From: JAJISK01 sp046759185
GTDB lineage: Archaea; Thermoplasmatota; Thermoplasmata; RBG-16-68-12; JAJISG01
Assembly: GCA_046759185.1 (NCBI GenBank)
Contig: JBHIBO010000008.1
Location: forward strand, 1 to 64,000
Reading direction: 5' to 3'
Length of the DNA stretch: 64,000 nt
Shown: positions 31,118 to 39,150 of the stretch, in pieces
How the letters are laid out: each line of letters begins with the position of its first letter
Numbering within the stretch: position 1 is the first letter of the stretch
Position numbers and translations under genes: made by a program
Notes under the pieces: generated by a model
The model's input: only the letters and a program-made list of their open reading frames with translations
Told to the model about the DNA's origin: nothing
The model's database searches: none

Positions 31118-33543
31118 CGACGCTCGAGTCCTTCTTCGAGGGATCCGTGAGGGAGACCCGGGAGACCGTCGCCGTTGAGCCAGGGCCGGCGGCTCCTAAC
31201 GAAGGCCTCGTGATCGAGGACGTGGCGATGAAGGGCTTCATGCGCTACTTGCAGCACACGAAACCCCCGATCACCTTCCCGGAGACCTTCACGGCCATCA
31301 CGGGTCCTACCGGGGCGGGAAAGACCTCCATCCTGGACGCGATCACCTTTGCCCTCTACAAGCGAAGCACACGGACCGACCTTCGCACCATCACGATCTC
31401 CGAGATCGTGGAGCCCGGCGGGTTCACCCGCGTGGGCTTCCGACAGGGAGGGGCACACTACGAGGTCCGGCGGGGCCTCGACGCCTCGGGCGGGTCGTAC
31501 CTGACCGTGCGACGCGACGGGAAGTCCCTCCGGGGCACGATTCCCGAGCTGGAGGCCCTCATCGAGGACATCGTGGGCCTGGACTACGACGGCTTCCGGA
31601 ACTCCACCTTCGTGCGGCAGGAGGAGATGAAGGAGATTGGAGCGGAGCGGCCCTCAAAACGGCTCGAGGTCTTCCAGAAGCTCTTCCGGCTAGAGACCTT
31701 CGAGAAGGCCGCAGCAAAGGCGAAGGAACGTCTCGATGGCGTGCGGACGCGCATCGAGGGGATGGAGGGAGAGGCTAGGGCCCTCGGGGATCAACTCGTG
31801 AAGCTGCCCGAGAGACGGGAGGAGGTGGTCTCTCTGCAGGCCCTCGTGGAGACCCAACGCGAGACCCTCCAAGGCGCGGAAGGCCGCCTCGCCGCGCTCA
31901 AGGAGGAGTTCACGAAGCGCGAGGTTGAGCACGAATCCTACCTTCAGGCGCGGGCAAGGCGCGAGGAGCATCGTGCATCTATCAAAGACCTCGAACGCCG
32001 GTTGCAGGAGAAGCGCGCCGCGCAAGGAGGCCTTCCAGACCTCCAAGAGAAGTTGGCTGCCTTGGAGAAGGAGGTCAGGGAGCTGCGGGAGAAGGAGGGG
32101 GAGATCAAGGCCCTTCTGGAGCTGCAGCGTGATTCCACTGTCGCCTCCGCGGAGGTCCAGGCCGCCCGAGACCGTCTGCAGGACGCAGAAGCGGCTGCCC
32201 GTAACGTGGAGGAAGAACTAGGGCAGAAGGTCAAGGACGCCGAGTCACGGCTTGTGACCCTCTCCACAGAGATGGGCGTGGAGGAGGCCTTCGATTCCCT
32301 TCGCCTCGAGGGTTCCTTGGATGAGCGGGTGCGCCGCATCGACGAGGAGTTGCGGTGGCTCGCGGGAAGGGAAGAGCTCGTGAAGCGCCTGAAGCGGGAG
32401 CAGTCGGAGAGCAGGGAAGCGCTCTACGCCGTCCAGCGGAAGGTCGAGGGCATCGGCCGGGATACCTTCCTCTTCAGCGAGATTCAGGAGACGATTCGGG
32501 CGCTTCAGGCCGAGCTGGAGGTGAAGCGTGGCGAGACGGGGCGGCGGCAGAAGAAGCTGGCCGCGCAGGTGAAGGAGCTCGAGACGCGGCGGGGGGCGAT
32601 CGGGTTTGACGCCCCCGAGGGCGAACGGCTGAAGGCGCTGCAGGAAAGGGTCGCCCACCTTCCTGAGGCGGAGGAGACGCTGCGCCGGGCCCGCAAGGAG
32701 GTAGAAGGTCTGGGACGGGTCACCGGTCAGCTCCGGGAGATGGAGGAACGACGGCAGGCCCTGGAAGAGGCTCTCAAGGACGATGTGGAGAGCCTCGAGG
32801 GGTTGGAGCGAGGAGAGGCCCGTTACCAAGAGCTCCATACCGAGTTGGAGACGCTGCGCCAGGAGAAGGACGGGGCGAGAGAGGCCCTCCTCCGGTCGCA
32901 GGGAGAGCTGAAGGCGGCCGAAGCGCGGGTCGGAGAGCTCGAGGGGTTGGAGGCGAAGCTGAAGGCCCTCAACGCGGGACTCGAAGAGCTGCGCCTCCGT
33001 GCCGAGGTCCTCACGGTCCTCAAGGACGGGGTCTTCCATCGCAAAGGCGTGGTGATGTACGCCGTCAACCGGCTCCTGCCGGAGCTTCAGATCGAAGCGA
33101 CGCGAAATCTGGATGACTTGACGGACGGCCGCCTGCGGAGGGTCAGGCTGGAGACCCATGAAGAGTCGGGCGGCTACGGCATCCGCATCCTCGTGGAGGG
33201 CGTGGACGGGGAGTGGCACGACGTGGGCATCTTCAGCGGGGGGGAGCGGACCCAGATCAACGCGGCTCTGCGTTTCGCCATCGCCAAGGAGCTGGCAAGC
33301 ATGCCCCAGGTGGGCCGTACCTATGGCCGGATGAAGACGCTGTTCATCGACGAGGGAGACCTGGGGTCCCTGGACACCGAGCGTTCCCGCGAACTCTTCG
33401 TCGCCAAGCTCTTCAAGATGGGGGCATTCTTCGAGAAGGTCATTCTCATTACGCACCTCGCAGAGGTCGCTGAGCGATTCCCCGGCCGGGTCCGCGTGAC
33501 CATGACCCCGGAGGGAGAGTCCCTGGCCGAGGTGGTCGCCTGA
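31114..33543 (+). CDS. rad50: Rad50-like SMC-family ATPase without a zinc hook
   Basis: An 809-residue ATPase of the Mre11 complex. An N-terminal extension of ~30 residues precedes the lobe; Walker A is GPTGAGKTS (64-72), the Q-loop region ends with FRNSTFVRQEEMKEIG, and the C-terminal lobe has the signature IFSGGERTQINAALRFA (~706) and Walker B TLFIDEGDLGSLD (~743). Between them lie two long coiled coils. The protein contains no cysteine at all, so the CxxC zinc hook that normally dimerises Rad50 at the coil apex is missing; near the apex (~495) there is only IGFDAPEGERL. The rest of the ATPase looks intact. GTG start, GTGA overlap with mre11. Confidence 0.9.
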   Translation: MTTLESFFEGSVRETRETVAVEPGPAAPNEGLVIEDVAMKGFMRYLQHTKPPITFPETFTAITGPTGAGKTSILDAITFALYKRSTRTDLRTITISEIVEPGGFTRVGFRQGGAHYEVRRGLDASGGSYLTVRRDGKSLRGTIPELEALIEDIVGLDYDGFRNSTFVRQEEMKEIGAERPSKRLEVFQKLFRLETFEKAAAKAKERLDGVRTRIEGMEGEARALGDQLVKLPERREEVVSLQALVETQRETLQGAEGRLAALKEEFTKREVEHESYLQARARREEHRASIKDLERRLQEKRAAQGGLPDLQEKLAALEKEVRELREKEGEIKALLELQRDSTVASAEVQAARDRLQDAEAAARNVEEELGQKVKDAESRLVTLSTEMGVEEAFDSLRLEGSLDERVRRIDEELRWLAGREELVKRLKREQSESREALYAVQRKVEGIGRDTFLFSEIQETIRALQAELEVKRGETGRRQKKLAAQVKELETRRGAIGFDAPEGERLKALQERVAHLPEAEETLRRARKEVEGLGRVTGQLREMEERRQALEEALKDDVESLEGLERGEARYQELHTELETLRQEKDGAREALLRSQGELKAAEARVGELEGLEAKLKALNAGLEELRLRAEVLTVLKDGVFHRKGVVMYAVNRLLPELQIEATRNLDDLTDGRLRRVRLETHEESGGYGIRILVEGVDGEWHDVGIFSGGERTQINAALRFAIAKELASMPQVGRTYGRMKTLFIDEGDLGSLDTERSRELFVAKLFKMGAFFEKVILITHLAEVAERFPGRVRVTMTPEGESLAEVVA

Positions 33544-33581
33544 ATGTCCTCGACGATCTACGCCTGGGCCTGAGCCGGGTC

Positions 33582-34529
33582 TTGGAATATAACCAGCAGA
33601 CGGCCCCCGAGCCGACCCTGACGGTCCATGCCTTCGAGGCGTCGGAGGACCCACGGGATCTCGTGGCGGTGGACGGGTCGTACAGCTTCCTCTGGAACAG
33701 CTCGTCCCTCTGGCTCGCCGTGGTCAAGGTGGGCGCCCTCCACTACCGGGAGGGTCACATCCAGCACATCGAGAAGATCGAGAAGCCGATGGTCATCTCA
33801 ACGCGGGAGGGGTTCACCCCCGACGACGATCTGCAGGCCACCATCTTCCGGCTCACGCGGGGTGCCAAGGAGCAACACCGGGAGATCGTCAACGAGCTAC
33901 GGAAGGTTTACGAATACCAAATCGCCCTGCAGGCCGCCCGCGCCGAGAAGGATCTCATCCTTGCTCTCGATGGTAGCCTGGCCTCGTTCCCCAGGGAGAC
34001 GGACCAGCTGGGAGACGTGGTCCGGGCGTGCGAGGAGCGTGGGCACCTCTTGATCGGGGTCTCCAAAGACTCCTCGACCCACGCGTTCGGTTCGCCCCTC
34101 ACCGATGAGGAACTCCTGCGACGCCACGAGGGAAGGGCCTTCGTGCCGGTGCCGGAGACGTTCGAACAGCGCCAGCGCGGTCTCCTGCACGGGGACGTGT
34201 ACTTCGCCCGGCTGCACCCCCAGGCGCCCAAATGGTTTCGCGTCGACGTCGGGACCCACAGAGAGACCCCCGAGGAGGTGTTCGGGGAACTGGCCGCCTA
34301 CTGTGCGTCCCCGCTCTGTGTGGGGTATCCACGCCCCCTCTTCGAGGCTCACCGCTTCGCCGTAACGATCCGACAGATGCGGGAGATGTACGAGGACGCC
34401 ATCGTCAAGGAAGGAGTCCGCCTGGGGATGCCTCTGCCCATGCTCGTGGATGGGTTGACCAGCATGGAGGGGACCCGTCGCGGGACCTTTCACGAGTACC
34501 TGGACAAGGTCACGAGGGAGCTCAAGTGA
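33582..34529 (+). CDS. nurA: NurA 5'-3' nuclease
   Basis: A 315-residue nuclease that resects DNA ends with HerA. LVAVDGSYSFLWNSSSLWLA near residue 26 gives motif I with the metal-binding Asp; LILALDGSLASFPRETDQLG is the second acidic motif, and WFRVDVGTHRETPEEVFGEL with LVDGLTSMEGTRRGTFHEYL the later conserved parts. The only canonical start in frame is TTG 33582, but protein-like sequence in the same frame (VLDDLRLGLSRV) continues back to a CTG at 33540, so a non-canonical earlier start is possible. Ends in a GTGA overlap with herA. Confidence 0.88.
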   Translation: MEYNQQTAPEPTLTVHAFEASEDPRDLVAVDGSYSFLWNSSSLWLAVVKVGALHYREGHIQHIEKIEKPMVISTREGFTPDDDLQATIFRLTRGAKEQHREIVNELRKVYEYQIALQAARAEKDLILALDGSLASFPRETDQLGDVVRACEERGHLLIGVSKDSSTHAFGSPLTDEELLRRHEGRAFVPVPETFEQRQRGLLHGDVYFARLHPQAPKWFRVDVGTHRETPEEVFGELAAYCASPLCVGYPRPLFEAHRFAVTIRQMREMYEDAIVKEGVRLGMPLPMLVDGLTSMEGTRRGTFHEYLDKVTRELK

Positions 34530-36058
34530 AGATCGGCGAAGTCGTCTCCGCCTCGGCGCTCCGAGGACTGGAGGCCAAACTGGAGCTGGAGAACCCGGAG
34601 GACCTCCGCATCGGCTACCCGGTCATCGTCGAGGGTCGCCGCTACGACTTCTATTGCCTGGTCGAAGACGTGGTGAACGAGCGATCGACCATCGCCGAGC
34701 GGCTGGCCGGTTCCCGCCTCCGGGACACCGTCATGCCCACCGGGATGGAGGAGGGATACGGTGGCCCCATCTTCTACGCCAAGGCCCTCCTCAAGCCCAT
34801 CCAGCTCATCGAGAAGAAGACGGGAGAGCTGTCGGAGCCCCAGACCATCCCTCCCTACTTTTCCGAGGCCCGACACGCTCAGGAGGCGGACGTGGAACTG
34901 ATCTACGAGAAGACCCCCCGGTCGGCCCCCCTGGGCACGATTCGCGGGGTCACGGAATTCTACGTGCACCTGGACTTTGACCGGCTGAGCGAGAAGCCCT
35001 TTGCGATTTTTGGCCGGACGGGCATGGGCAAGTCAATCCTGAACAAGCTCGTCTGCCTGGGCATCCTGGGGGGGAATGTGGGTTCCGTCCTTGTCTTCGA
35101 CATGCACGGGGAGTACGGCGTGTACTCCCGGACGGACAAGACGGAGGGCCTGAAGTTCTACTTCCCGGAGCGGGTGGAGGTCCTCTCCCTGGACTCCAAG
35201 AACACGGAAGCCCGCCCCTTTCTCATCAACGCGGAGGAGATCCGCCCACAGGATCTCATCGTGGCGCTCCGCGACCTGAACCAGAACATGATCGACGCGA
35301 TCTACGAGATCGCGAAGCGCCGACGGACCAGCCTCCTAGCCGCGATCCAAGAAGCGGAGCCGGAGGAGTTCGACGAGAGCCGTGTCCATCCCATGGTCCT
35401 CAGCGCGCTGAAACGGCGGATACGGCGTCTCGAGCGTCTCCCCTTCCTCCGGCCCGCGGCCAAGGACGCCTTCTCCACCATGGTCTCCCTGGTGCGGCAG
35501 GGCAAGTCCCTCGTCCTGGACTTCGGAGACTACGGGACGGACGAGATGGTCTACCTGTTCGTGGCGAACGTCCTGGCACGCCGTTTCTTCGACCTGTACA
35601 CGGAGAAGAACGAGGAGTTCCCCCGGCTCACGGTGTTCCTCGAGGAGGCGCACAAGTTCCTGGACCCGGACATCGCCAGCTACACGATCTTCAGCAAACT
35701 GGCCCGGGAAACCCGGAAGTTTAACCTGATTCTGGCCCTGGTGGATCAGCGGCCTTCGAAGATCGACGACGAAGTGCGCAGCCAGCTCGCCAACCGCCTG
35801 GTCATGTCCCTCAAGGAACCGAGCGACGTGACCTCCTCCCTGGCGGGGGTGCCGGACCGGTCGATGTGGGAGAACATCGTATCGACGATTCCCGCCCGGG
35901 TGGTGGCCGTGTTGGGGGACGCCATCCGCATCCCCACTGTCATCGACGTGATGCGGTACCACGATCTCAACGTCCGGGACCACCTCCTGGGGGGCGGCGC
36001 GACCCACGCGAAGTTGGAGAAGCTCGCGGCACGAACGGACGAGGTCCTGGAATCCTAG
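34526..36058 (+). CDS. herA: HerA hexameric DNA translocase
   Basis: A 510-residue FtsK/HerA ATPase. The N-terminal ~130 residues are the HAS-barrel domain (IGEVVSASALRGLEAKLELE). Walker A is FGRTGMGKSILNKL (~163), followed by VLVFDMHGEYGVYSRT; Walker B is LTVFLEEAHKFLDPD (~370) and LALVDQRPSKIDDEVRSQLA carries the sensor and arginine-finger region. HerA pumps DNA into NurA during end resection. GTG at 34526 overlaps the nurA stop (GTGA), which defines the start; the longer frame is antisense-like noise within nurA. Last gene of the operon. Confidence 0.93.
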   Translation: MKIGEVVSASALRGLEAKLELENPEDLRIGYPVIVEGRRYDFYCLVEDVVNERSTIAERLAGSRLRDTVMPTGMEEGYGGPIFYAKALLKPIQLIEKKTGELSEPQTIPPYFSEARHAQEADVELIYEKTPRSAPLGTIRGVTEFYVHLDFDRLSEKPFAIFGRTGMGKSILNKLVCLGILGGNVGSVLVFDMHGEYGVYSRTDKTEGLKFYFPERVEVLSLDSKNTEARPFLINAEEIRPQDLIVALRDLNQNMIDAIYEIAKRRRTSLLAAIQEAEPEEFDESRVHPMVLSALKRRIRRLERLPFLRPAAKDAFSTMVSLVRQGKSLVLDFGDYGTDEMVYLFVANVLARRFFDLYTEKNEEFPRLTVFLEEAHKFLDPDIASYTIFSKLARETRKFNLILALVDQRPSKIDDEVRSQLANRLVMSLKEPSDVTSSLAGVPDRSMWENIVSTIPARVVAVLGDAIRIPTVIDVMRYHDLNVRDHLLGGGATHAKLEKLAARTDEVLES

Positions 36059-36117
36059 GCTGCGAAGGGCACCCAAAACTATAATGGGACCGTCGACCCC
36101 GGTTCCCTCGAGGTCCC

Positions 36118-36729
36118 GTGCTCCAGATCATCGAGCCCCTCCCCTTCCCAATTGCTCTCTCCTTCACCGCGTCCGTCTACCTAGCGGTGGGGGTGGTCCT
36201 GGCCTACCTCGGTCGGGCGATCTGGGGTCGCCTTATGACCCTTCTCGGGCTCGTCCTGGGCGGTTCCGTCGGGTATCAGGCCGGTGCCTCCATCCTTCCC
36301 GGCTTTGGAAGCATCGCCCTGGCCATCGTGGGGGCCCTGTTGGGGGCCATGGCCTTCACCTGGCTCGTGGAGGTGGCGCTGGCGGGGATGGCGGGGTTAC
36401 TGGCCCTCTACGTGAGCTACCGCAGCTTCGTCGATCTCCGGTTCCTGGAACCGAGTGTGGCCCTCGTTGCGGGCCTTCTGATCATGCTCGTCGTCTTCTC
36501 CATCGCGTTCTACTACATGGACCGAATCATGAGCTACGTCACGGCCCTAGTGGGAGCCGTACTGGCGGGTGTGGGTCTCTTCCTCCTGACCAACGATCTC
36601 ACCCTCGGTGTGTCGGCGGCCGTGGGGATGGGCATCTCCGGGGCCGTAGTCCAGGAACTCTTAGTCAAGCCCTACACGGCCCGGGTCAAGAAGGCGGCTC
36701 GGCCCGCTGCCCAGCCGCGGAAGGAATAG
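36118..36729 (+). CDS. Multi-pass membrane protein (DUF4203/TMEM198-like)
   Basis: A 203-residue protein of about six to seven hydrophobic helices covering residues ~12-185, rich in Gly and Ala (LGLVLGGSVGYQAGASILPG, LAIVGALLGAMAFTWLVEVA, LVGAVLAGVGLFLLTND), with a basic C-terminal tail (VKKAARPAAQPRKE). The pattern recalls DUF4203/TMEM198-type proteins, whose role is unclear. GTG start at 36118. A TATA-like ACTATAA lies about 40 bases upstream. Separate from the herA operon by this promoter. Confidence 0.7.
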   Translation: MLQIIEPLPFPIALSFTASVYLAVGVVLAYLGRAIWGRLMTLLGLVLGGSVGYQAGASILPGFGSIALAIVGALLGAMAFTWLVEVALAGMAGLLALYVSYRSFVDLRFLEPSVALVAGLLIMLVVFSIAFYYMDRIMSYVTALVGAVLAGVGLFLLTNDLTLGVSAAVGMGISGAVVQELLVKPYTARVKKAARPAAQPRKE

Positions 36730-36811
36730 CCTACTTTCAGCGACCTCCCTCCTCCCCCGCCTTATACCTCGCCGCGGGTACACACCCGAGATCATTCCGA
36801 CGGGAGGACGC

Positions 36812-37597
36812 ATGGAGATGGAGGAGCTGAGGGCCACCCCCCCTCGGCTTTACACGGGGAACCGGGTCCTGGACGGGTTCCTGGGAGGCTTCGCCCCCGG
36901 TCGTCTCGCCTTTCTCAACAGCGCCAGCCCCTTCGTCCACGACCTCGTGTTCACCCTGACCGTCCGACACGTGTTGCACTTCGACCGCGAGGCCGTTTTC
37001 GTGGACGGGGGGAACTCCATCAATCCCTATGCCCTCGCCTCCCTGGCCAAGCGGTATGGGAGCACACGGCAGGAAGTGCTGGGTCGCATCCGGGTCGCCC
37101 GCGCTTTCACGGTCTACCAGATGACTTCCCTCCTCCTGGAGTCCCTGGAGAAGGAGGTGCGGGCGGGTCCCGGCCTGCTGGTCCTCTCCCGCCTCCCCGA
37201 TCTCTTCCTGGATGAAGAGGTGGAGTACCAGGAAGCGTACCACCTGCTACGCCGCAGCCTGCGGAAGGTGCGGGAGCTCGTGCGGGAGGAGGAACTAATC
37301 GGGCTGATGACGAACCTCGGCATGTCACAGCTCTTCCGGCGGCGGGGCGTGGGGAATCTCCTCCATCAGATGGCAGACCGGATTCTCCGGATTCGCTACA
37401 TCAAGGGCGGCCTTCTCCTCTCCCTGCCCGAGGAGAGTCGAAGCCTCCGCTTCCTACCCGTCCGCCCCGATCAGGCCGTGCTGGAGGACTATGGGGAGAT
37501 GGAACTTGGCATGATGGTCGTGCCCAAGGTCCTGCGCGCCGCGACGCGGGATACGCGGAGCCGGACGCGACAGGTCGAGCTCCCCGCCTTCTCCTGA
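36812..37597 (+). CDS. RadA/RecA-like protein with degenerate Walker A
   Basis: A 261-residue protein with a RecA-core layout: YTGNRVLDGFLGGFAPGRLA at the start mirrors the beginning of RadA/KaiC domains, but the Walker A loop is replaced by FLNSASPFVHDLV, with no GxxxxGK[ST]. AVFVDGGNSINPYALASLAK corresponds to the strand and glutamate/aspartate region after the P-loop, RIRVARAFTVYQMTSLLLES to the following helix, and GPGLLVLSRLPDLFLDEEVE to the Walker B strand. ATP binding is therefore doubtful. RadB or aRadC-like regulation of recombination is a possibility only. The next gene (37662) may be a partner. Confidence 0.7.
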   Translation: MEMEELRATPPRLYTGNRVLDGFLGGFAPGRLAFLNSASPFVHDLVFTLTVRHVLHFDREAVFVDGGNSINPYALASLAKRYGSTRQEVLGRIRVARAFTVYQMTSLLLESLEKEVRAGPGLLVLSRLPDLFLDEEVEYQEAYHLLRRSLRKVRELVREEELIGLMTNLGMSQLFRRRGVGNLLHQMADRILRIRYIKGGLLLSLPEESRSLRFLPVRPDQAVLEDYGEMELGMMVVPKVLRAATRDTRSRTRQVELPAFS

Positions 37598-37661
37598 CGT
37601 TGGAACCACTTTCGCCCACCTCCCCCCGGGCCCTTAAGGAAGGCCCATCCGTCGAAGGACC

Positions 37662-37910
37662 ATGGGCCGGACGGTTCCTACATACCGCTTGCACCTGGAG
37701 GGCATCCTGGCCTCCTGGATGGCTTACCGACGCGCCCTACGGGAGAAGGACCGGGCGCTCTTCGACGCGGTGGCCTTGAAGGCCCGCGAGCACGCCTCGG
37801 CCGCCAGCTTCTGTGCACACCTGGATCCCATCGAGATGGCACTCCTATCGGTTCTGATCGAGATGCAACGGGAGATTCAGGAACTGCAGGCACGAGGGAC
37901 CCCCGAGTAG
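37662..37910 (+). CDS. Small conserved helical protein, partner candidate of the RadA-like protein
   Basis: An 82-residue, mostly helical protein (MGRTVPTYRLHLEGILASWM, AYRRALREKDRALFDAVALK, AREHASAASFCAHLDPIEMA). I recall similar small proteins beginning MGRTVPTYR in euryarchaea, without a known function. It begins 64 bases after the RadA-like gene, with a CTTAAGG patch about 30 bases before its ATG that may be its own TATA box. Cytosolic by composition. Confidence 0.7.
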   Translation: MGRTVPTYRLHLEGILASWMAYRRALREKDRALFDAVALKAREHASAASFCAHLDPIEMALLSVLIEMQREIQELQARGTPE

Positions 37911-37917
37911 TGCAGCC

Positions 37918-39057
37918 TCAGGCAAAGACAACCTCGGCCTCCCTCCCGAGGAAGCGGCCCAGGTCCGTGGCATCCTCCTCGACGGCCTGCTGAACCTCCC
38001 CATCGAGAGGCTCGAAGGACTCAACCGTCACCGTCAACCCCTTCCCTCGGCTCTCTTGTGTCCAAACTCCGGCGACGCGACCGTTGACGAGGACCACTTG
38101 AGAGATCCAGCCCGCCTTTCGGTAGACCCGCTTGTAGTGAGCCGGATCCACGAGATGTCCCTTGTCCTTGTGTCCCAGGAGGTAGACGTCGAAGTAGGGG
38201 AGGAGGCGGACGGAGGTCCGCGCATCCCGTTGGGTCTGCAATTCCTCAAGCTCCTCGGCCAATAGATACGCCTCCTTCCCGTCCACCACGACCGGTTGGA
38301 GGTCGTCTCCCACCTCCTCCCAGACCTTTCGAACGAGGCCCATACGCATGCCCGACCAGGCGGCGAAGTCCTGGGGGGCGGCTGGGCCGTAGGCGTGGAG
38401 GTACCGTCGCAGCAGTTCCGTTTCCGCACGCTCCGGCGGGCTCATGACCCGGGGACCCACCCAATCCTCCAGCAGGACGAAGGTGATTTCATTTCCCTGG
38501 TTCGGACCAAAGCATACCTTTCCCTCGATGGTGGCCAGGCGAATCACCCCGCCGTACCCGTGCTCCACCCATTTCCGAGCCCGTTCCCCCAGTCGCTCCA
38601 CGACCGCCTCCCCCAACTCCCGGCGTGTCAGGGGCCCGGAAGCCAGGGCCTCTTCGGCGGCGCGAGGCATCTGGCGGAAGTCCTCCTTCTGCAGGCCGTA
38701 GCGCCGCATCCACTGCTGTTCCCGAAAGAGGCCTTCCCTGCGTAGACCCGCGAGATAGACTCCCAGGTCGTCGGTCGGCAGGAAATGGACCGTCCCGCGC
38801 ATGACCCAGACCTTGACCAACGTTCGCTCTTCCCAGAGGGCCCTGTCGACGTCCTCGGGTCGCAGTCCCTCCACCCGAGCCCACAGGGATGCCTTCGCGG
38901 CGGATTCCACTTGAGCCTGAATCCCCCCCACATCGCGAGCGACGGTAGGGACGCGGTCCCGCGCCGCCCGCTGTCGGAGATGATGATGCCGAACCCGGAA
39001 CGCCGCGACGTCATCGGCAGAGAGTTCGATCGAGGGGCGTTCCGTCGTGGTCCTCAC
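37918..39057 (-). CDS. Winged-helix DNA glycosylase family protein (HTH_42, AlkZ-like)
   Basis: About 379 residues of the HTH_42 superfamily, tandem winged helices that includes the interstrand-crosslink glycosylases AlkZ and YcaQ. VGGIQAQVESAAKASLWARV near residue 40 carries the Q-x-Q pattern of AlkZ-type catalytic sites; VWVMRGTVHFLPTDDLGVYL, LLRRYLHAYGPAAPQDFAAW and LLPYFDVYLLGHKDKGHLVD are further family segments. It may unhook or excise damaged bases; substrate unknown. I start at GTG 39057, because the ATG at 39141 lies upstream of the TTTAAA box (39121-39126), which would begin transcription near 39097. Divergent from purP. Confidence 0.82.
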   Translation of the reverse strand: MRTTTERPSIELSADDVAAFRVRHHHLRQRAARDRVPTVARDVGGIQAQVESAAKASLWARVEGLRPEDVDRALWEERTLVKVWVMRGTVHFLPTDDLGVYLAGLRREGLFREQQWMRRYGLQKEDFRQMPRAAEEALASGPLTRRELGEAVVERLGERARKWVEHGYGGVIRLATIEGKVCFGPNQGNEITFVLLEDWVGPRVMSPPERAETELLRRYLHAYGPAAPQDFAAWSGMRMGLVRKVWEEVGDDLQPVVVDGKEAYLLAEELEELQTQRDARTSVRLLPYFDVYLLGHKDKGHLVDPAHYKRVYRKAGWISQVVLVNGRVAGVWTQESRGKGLTVTVESFEPLDGEVQQAVEEDATDLGRFLGREAEVVFA

Positions 39058-39120
39058 CTGGCTCGGGGGCCATGGGTCCGTCAATGGGCCTGGCGAAGCC
39101 CCCGCGGTGTTCTGGAAACC

Positions 39121-39126
39121 TTTAAA
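39121..39126. promoter_or_regulatory. Palindromic TATA box shared by purP and the glycosylase gene
   Basis: TTTAAA is its own reverse complement. Its centre is 27-28 bases before the purP ATG at 39151, ideal for a leaderless transcript, and it is the only TATA-like element for the opposite gene starting at 39057. Confidence 0.5.
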
Positions 39127-39150
39127 GATGGCATACTTCATGATATTCTA

